64,000 nt of DNA, taken from the NCBI GenBank assembly GCA_022837595.1, contig JALHFX010000014.1, positions 13,406 to 77,405 of the forward strand. The letters are read 5' to 3'. Source of the stretch: Propionibacterium sp. (GTDB taxonomy: Bacteria > Actinomycetota > Actinomycetes > Propionibacteriales > Propionibacteriaceae). This document shows positions 61,305 to 64,000 of the stretch, in pieces. Under the pieces are notes generated by a model. That model saw only the letters and a program-made list of their open reading frames with translations. It was not told where the DNA came from and did no database searches. How positions within the stretch are numbered: the first letter of the stretch is position 1; the number at the start of each line of letters is the position of its first letter. Made by a program: the position numbers and the translations under genes.

Positions 61305-61460
61305 ATGGCTACGAAGAAGGTTGCAGCTACGCGTAACGCGAAGACGGGTTCCTACACGGTGCGCGTAGCGAAGAGCGCGAGCAGCGGGAAGTTCGTTTCC
61401 GAATCCCGACCGCAGGGTCGTATCCTGGTCGGTACTCAGAAGACGAAGAAGACCTCGTAG
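61305..61460 (+). CDS. Small basic 51-residue protein
   Basis: The ATG at 61305 is preceded by AGGAGGT at 61294-61300, an ideal ribosome-binding site. The protein starts MATKKVAATRNAKTGSYTVR, is rich in Lys, Arg, Ser and Thr, and ends VGTQKTKKTS. It resembles two short strands around a Gly. No family is named here. It is 25 bp after the SIR2 gene on the same strand and could be its partner or an independent small DNA/RNA-binding protein. Confidence 0.65.
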   Translation: MATKKVAATRNAKTGSYTVRVAKSASSGKFVSESRPQGRILVGTQKTKKTS

Positions 61461-61747
61461 CACACGACGCACCGCGGCCCCTGGCAACTGCTCATAGTAC
61501 GCCTCTGACCCAGGTCCGGTCGCACACCATGTGGCACAGCGATTGCCCATGGCGGCGTTCAGTCCTTCGCGCGGGTGCGGATCAATTGACTCGACGCATC
61601 CGGTGCCCTTCTCCGCGAAGAACCATGCAATCGCGCTGTCATTCACGGGGTCAGGTCAACTGGCAGCTAGCAACACCCAAATTCTGCGACCGAGACGGCG
61701 CAGATGCGTGGGGTCTGTACGGTCAACGGTGGTGCGCCACGAGGCGC

Positions 61748-63451
61748 TGTGATGTCTCGGAACATCGTGGACGGTTGTGTCTCAGGATGTCGTGCGCAGT
61801 TAGATGTCTCAGGGCTTCGTGGACGTTGTCCAGCCGGGCCTGTGCCAGTCGTGTTTCTCGGTGGGTTTGTCGTACTCGCTGATCGTCGCGCCTTCGGTGT
61901 CGTTGATGGTTACGGTGGTGGCGGTCCAGATGACGTCGATTTCCTCGCCGGCGGGTTTGTGACCGGCGTAGAACTTGTTGGTAAGAGCTCCGAGGTACCC
62001 GCCCTTGGAGATCTTGGGCCGCACGCTGCCTGTGGTGGAGGTGGCGGGTGAGTGGCCGGCTCCCTTCATCGGGGTTCGGTTCGGGTTGCGGGGACCGTAG
62101 TACCAGCCCGTGGCGCCGGGGCGGGGGTAGGTGACCAGGTGCTCGCCATTGGCGTCGTCGAAGAACTCGACGACCGTGTTGTTCCAGATCGGGTGGACGA
62201 TCTGCCCGGTGTGGGCGGTCGAGATGTAGAAACAGCACGCGAGGACTTTTGCCTGGCCGTTGCCGCGCACCTTCACGTCAGCTGAGCCGTCGGTGGCATG
62301 CAGGGCCAATCGGGTGCGCTCGATCCTCGTGGGTTGTTCAGAATTATTCTGGGAGTACACGGCCTGTGATGAGACCGCTGATGGTGGGATCGGCGGCATA
62401 CGCGGCTCGGCGACCGGTGGCGAGGTGGGCGATGTGGCAGCCCATGCCTGCGCAGGCGTCTTACCGTTCAGGGCTTGGTGGACGCGCTCGTTGTTGTAGT
62501 ACTCGTCGAACTCGTCGACCAGGTTCTGCAACGCGGCGACTGTCGGAGCTGGCGGGCGGGCATTGAGCCAGTTCTGCAGAGTTTGGCGGAACCGCTCGTT
62601 CTTGCCCTGTGTCGTGGGATGCCCCGGTTTCCCGGTGATCGGTTTGACGCCCAGGCCCTGTAGGTATTCCACGAGTTTGCCGGTGAACCCCCGTCGTGTG
62701 GGGTTGAATGCGAGCCCGTTGTCGCTGAGTAGCCGCTGCGGGGTGCCCCAGCGGCGGATCGCCGTCGACACGACCTGCACCGCAGCTCTGGCGGTCTCAC
62801 CGTCCGCGACGAGTGTCGCTCACGCCTTGCGAGTGTGGTCGTCGATGACTTGATGGATCGCGACCGCAGTGCCGTCAGCCAGCGACCATGCGAACGCGTC
62901 GATTTGCCAGCAGCAGTTCGGTGCGGGGTACACGAATCGGCGCATCGCGGCCCGGGGGCGCTTGCCAGGCTCGGTCTTGGAGACGCCCGCTGCTGCGAAC
63001 GCGCGCGCCAGCGTCGCACGTGATGGCGGGGTCAGGCCCTGCCTTTTCATTCGGGCCAGCACCGACAACGGGCCAGCATCCAGGCCCTGCTCAACACGCC
63101 AGGCCCGCACTGCCAACGCATGCTCGATCACACCCGGGTCGGTCTGCCGGGGACTGCGCAGTGGGCGCCGTGACCCCGGCTCGGACGCACCTACCGGCCC
63201 CAACTCGGCGGCCTGTCGCCAGATCTTGTAGAACACAGATCTGCTGATGCTATGCCGGTCGCAGAACCGGGTGACCTCCCCGCGCTGCGCATCGTCGGGC
63301 CAGTTCGCGATCGCCCAGCGCACATCAGCGGGCACATGATTCGAGTCCATGCCCGAAGCTAACCCCGCCACCAGAGCGTCCACGATGTCCTGAGACCGAC
63401 TGTGCACGATGTCATGAGACAGATACGTCTACGAAGTCTTGAGACTTCACA
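61748..63451 (-). mobile_element. IS481-type insertion sequence with long imperfect inverted repeats
   Basis: Both ends start TGTGA and share an imperfect inverted repeat of about 60 bp containing several TGTCTCA boxes. The left end reads TGTGATGTCTCGGAACATCG from 61748. The right end, ending at 63451, reads in complement TGTGAAGTCTCAAGACTTCG. No matching flanking target duplication is apparent (ggcgc and cctaa). One transposase frame, interrupted by a stop, lies inside. The stretch 61461-61747 to its left holds no recognised feature. Confidence 0.85.
61809..63407 (-). pseudogene. IS481-type transposase interrupted by one in-frame TGA
   Basis: A single frame runs across 61809-63407 with one TGA at 62820-62822, between HTRKA and TLVADGETARAA. 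N-terminal HTH units (FCDRHSISRSVFYKIWRQAA) precede the DDE core: CWQIDAFAW (first D), LLSDNGLAF (second D) and QGKNERFRQTL (E), followed by NNERVHQALNGKTPAQAW. A C-terminal extension of about 190 residues is longer than in compact IS481 transposases. With readthrough or repair it would be about 530 residues. As read it is probably inactive. Confidence 0.88.
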
Positions 63452-63493
63452 CCTAACCATGAGATACACCGTTAAGTTGACAGACCCAACCGT

Positions 63494-63595
63494 GGGTCCG
63501 GTCAGGACGAATGCGGCACTCTTGTCGGAGGGGCTAGACATGCCGCCACAGCAACAGGTACCCCGTGTCAGCCAGTCTCTGGAGTGATCTGCACC
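63494..63595. repeat. 102-bp imperfect direct repeat, right copy
   Basis: Right partner of 14547-14647, about 49 kb away, in the same orientation. It lies 42 bp beyond the IS481-type end. The remaining DNA from 63452 to 63701 holds no gene I can support. Confidence 0.7.
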
Positions 63596-63701
63596 GATCC
63601 CCAAGTCGTCTTCAGCGAGGTCACGTGCAGGTGCTCAATTTCGCTGTTCGCGGCATGAGTGCGCATCCCACATTGGGATCCGTACTGGTATGATCGATGT
63701 C

Positions 63702-63935
63702 ATGTCCGTACAGATCGCGATCCGTCTTCCCGACGACATGGTGGCCTTCCTCGACAAGTCCGTGGCCGCCGGTAACGCTCCCAGCCGGGCGGCGCTGGTG
63801 GCCCGTGCCGTCGAGCGCGAGATGCGCCGCCAGGTTGCCGAGCAGGACGCCGCCATCCTCCGCGAGTGGGGCACCTCCGACGACCTCGACGAACTGGTCG
63901 GGTGGTCGGTCGCACACGCGACGCTTGGGGACTGA
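63702..63935 (+). CDS. Ribbon-helix-helix antitoxin, MazE-like
   Basis: The 77-residue protein starts MSVQIAIRLPDDMVAFLDKS, a ribbon-helix-helix DNA-binding strand and helix. A second helix, SRAALVARAVEREMRRQVAE, and an acidic C-terminal tail for toxin binding follow. ATG 63702 is preferred because an ATG at 63690 overlaps TATGAT, a -10-like element. The MazF-like gene begins three bases after the stop. Confidence 0.82.
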   Translation: MSVQIAIRLPDDMVAFLDKSVAAGNAPSRAALVARAVEREMRRQVAEQDAAILREWGTSDDLDELVGWSVAHATLGD

Positions 63936-63938
63936 CCC

Positions 63939-64000
63939 GTGCGCGAGATCTGTCTGGTGCGCTTGGACAAGACACGGCCCGCGGTCATTCTGACACGCGA
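63939..64000 (+). CDS. MazF-like endoribonuclease toxin (3' end cut by window)
   Basis: A GTG at 63939 opens REICLVRLDKTRPAVILTR, the first strands of MazF/PemK toxins (R-P-A-V-I-L-T-R is diagnostic). The rest lies beyond the window. Spacing from the antitoxin stop is three bases, so the two are co-transcribed. Confidence 0.8.
   Translation, partial: MREICLVRLDKTRPAVILTR

Noticed and set aside
1..64000. CRISPR array
   Set aside because: No regularly spaced short direct repeats or cas genes were seen.

Overview
High-GC DNA of an Actinomycetota genome. The evidence is the GC-rich codon use, the frequent GTG starts, and gene families typical of actinobacterial conjugative elements (SCO6880-type, DUF4913, DUF6668-like). 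The genus cannot be fixed from the window. Almost everything here is accessory: the window is a mosaic genomic island of conjugation, mobilisation, restriction and candidate defence modules, with IS elements, recombinase genes and decayed copies between them. No intact tRNA, no rRNA and no CRISPR array was seen.

Layout. 1-6648: type I restriction-modification operon hsdM-mrr-hsdS-hsdR (hsdM cut by the window edge), with an Mrr-type nuclease embedded. 6961-7833: DUF1643 gene and debris. 7868-10940: first mobilisation module (oriT-like inverted repeats, MobC-like protein, relaxase, accessory protein). 11207-13565: tight three-gene operon (TIGR04255 protein, HTH protein, uncharacterised protein). 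13722-16018: broken coupling-protein gene and an IS3-family element. 16093-19023: unknown gene, small zinc-ribbon gene, and an excisionase-HTH/SF2-helicase fusion with a clear promoter and operator. 19423-22383: dead serine recombinase, membrane protein, intact resolvase.

22447-34826: long minus-strand type IV secretion operon of an integrative conjugative element. It holds a sigma-like regulator, lipoprotein, M23 peptidase, DUF6668-like protein, small and large membrane proteins, SCO6880/VirB4-type proteins, a VirD4 coupling protein and a frameshifted DUF4913 gene. 35269-36718: tripartite toxin-antitoxin-chaperone operon (HigB-like, HigA-like, SecB-like). 36849-38089: tyrosine integrase and a small partner. 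38481-44640: a repeated module in which tRNA-3'-end-like direct repeats (attachment-site candidates) separate an intact copy and two decayed copies of an HTH/winged-helix gene set.

45493-51814: primase-like gene, small gene and a 1598-residue type ISP restriction-modification enzyme. 52135-56594: second mobilisation module, paralogous to the first, whose accessory protein carries six internal repeats. 56740-58612: convergent three-Cys-motif pair (DUF5131 and TcmP). 58750-61460: resolvase, SIR2-family protein and a 51-residue basic protein. 61748-63451: IS481-type element with an in-frame stop. 63702-64000: MazEF-like pair cut by the window end.

How the parts fit. Relaxase, MobC and oriT would process DNA, VirD4 and the secretion operon would export it, and the integrase would place it at a tRNA 3' end. 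The restriction, TAC, MazEF, SIR2 and TIGR04255 modules look like stabilisation and defence cargo. Three resolvase genes, two IS elements and many partial duplications indicate repeated layering of elements at this locus.
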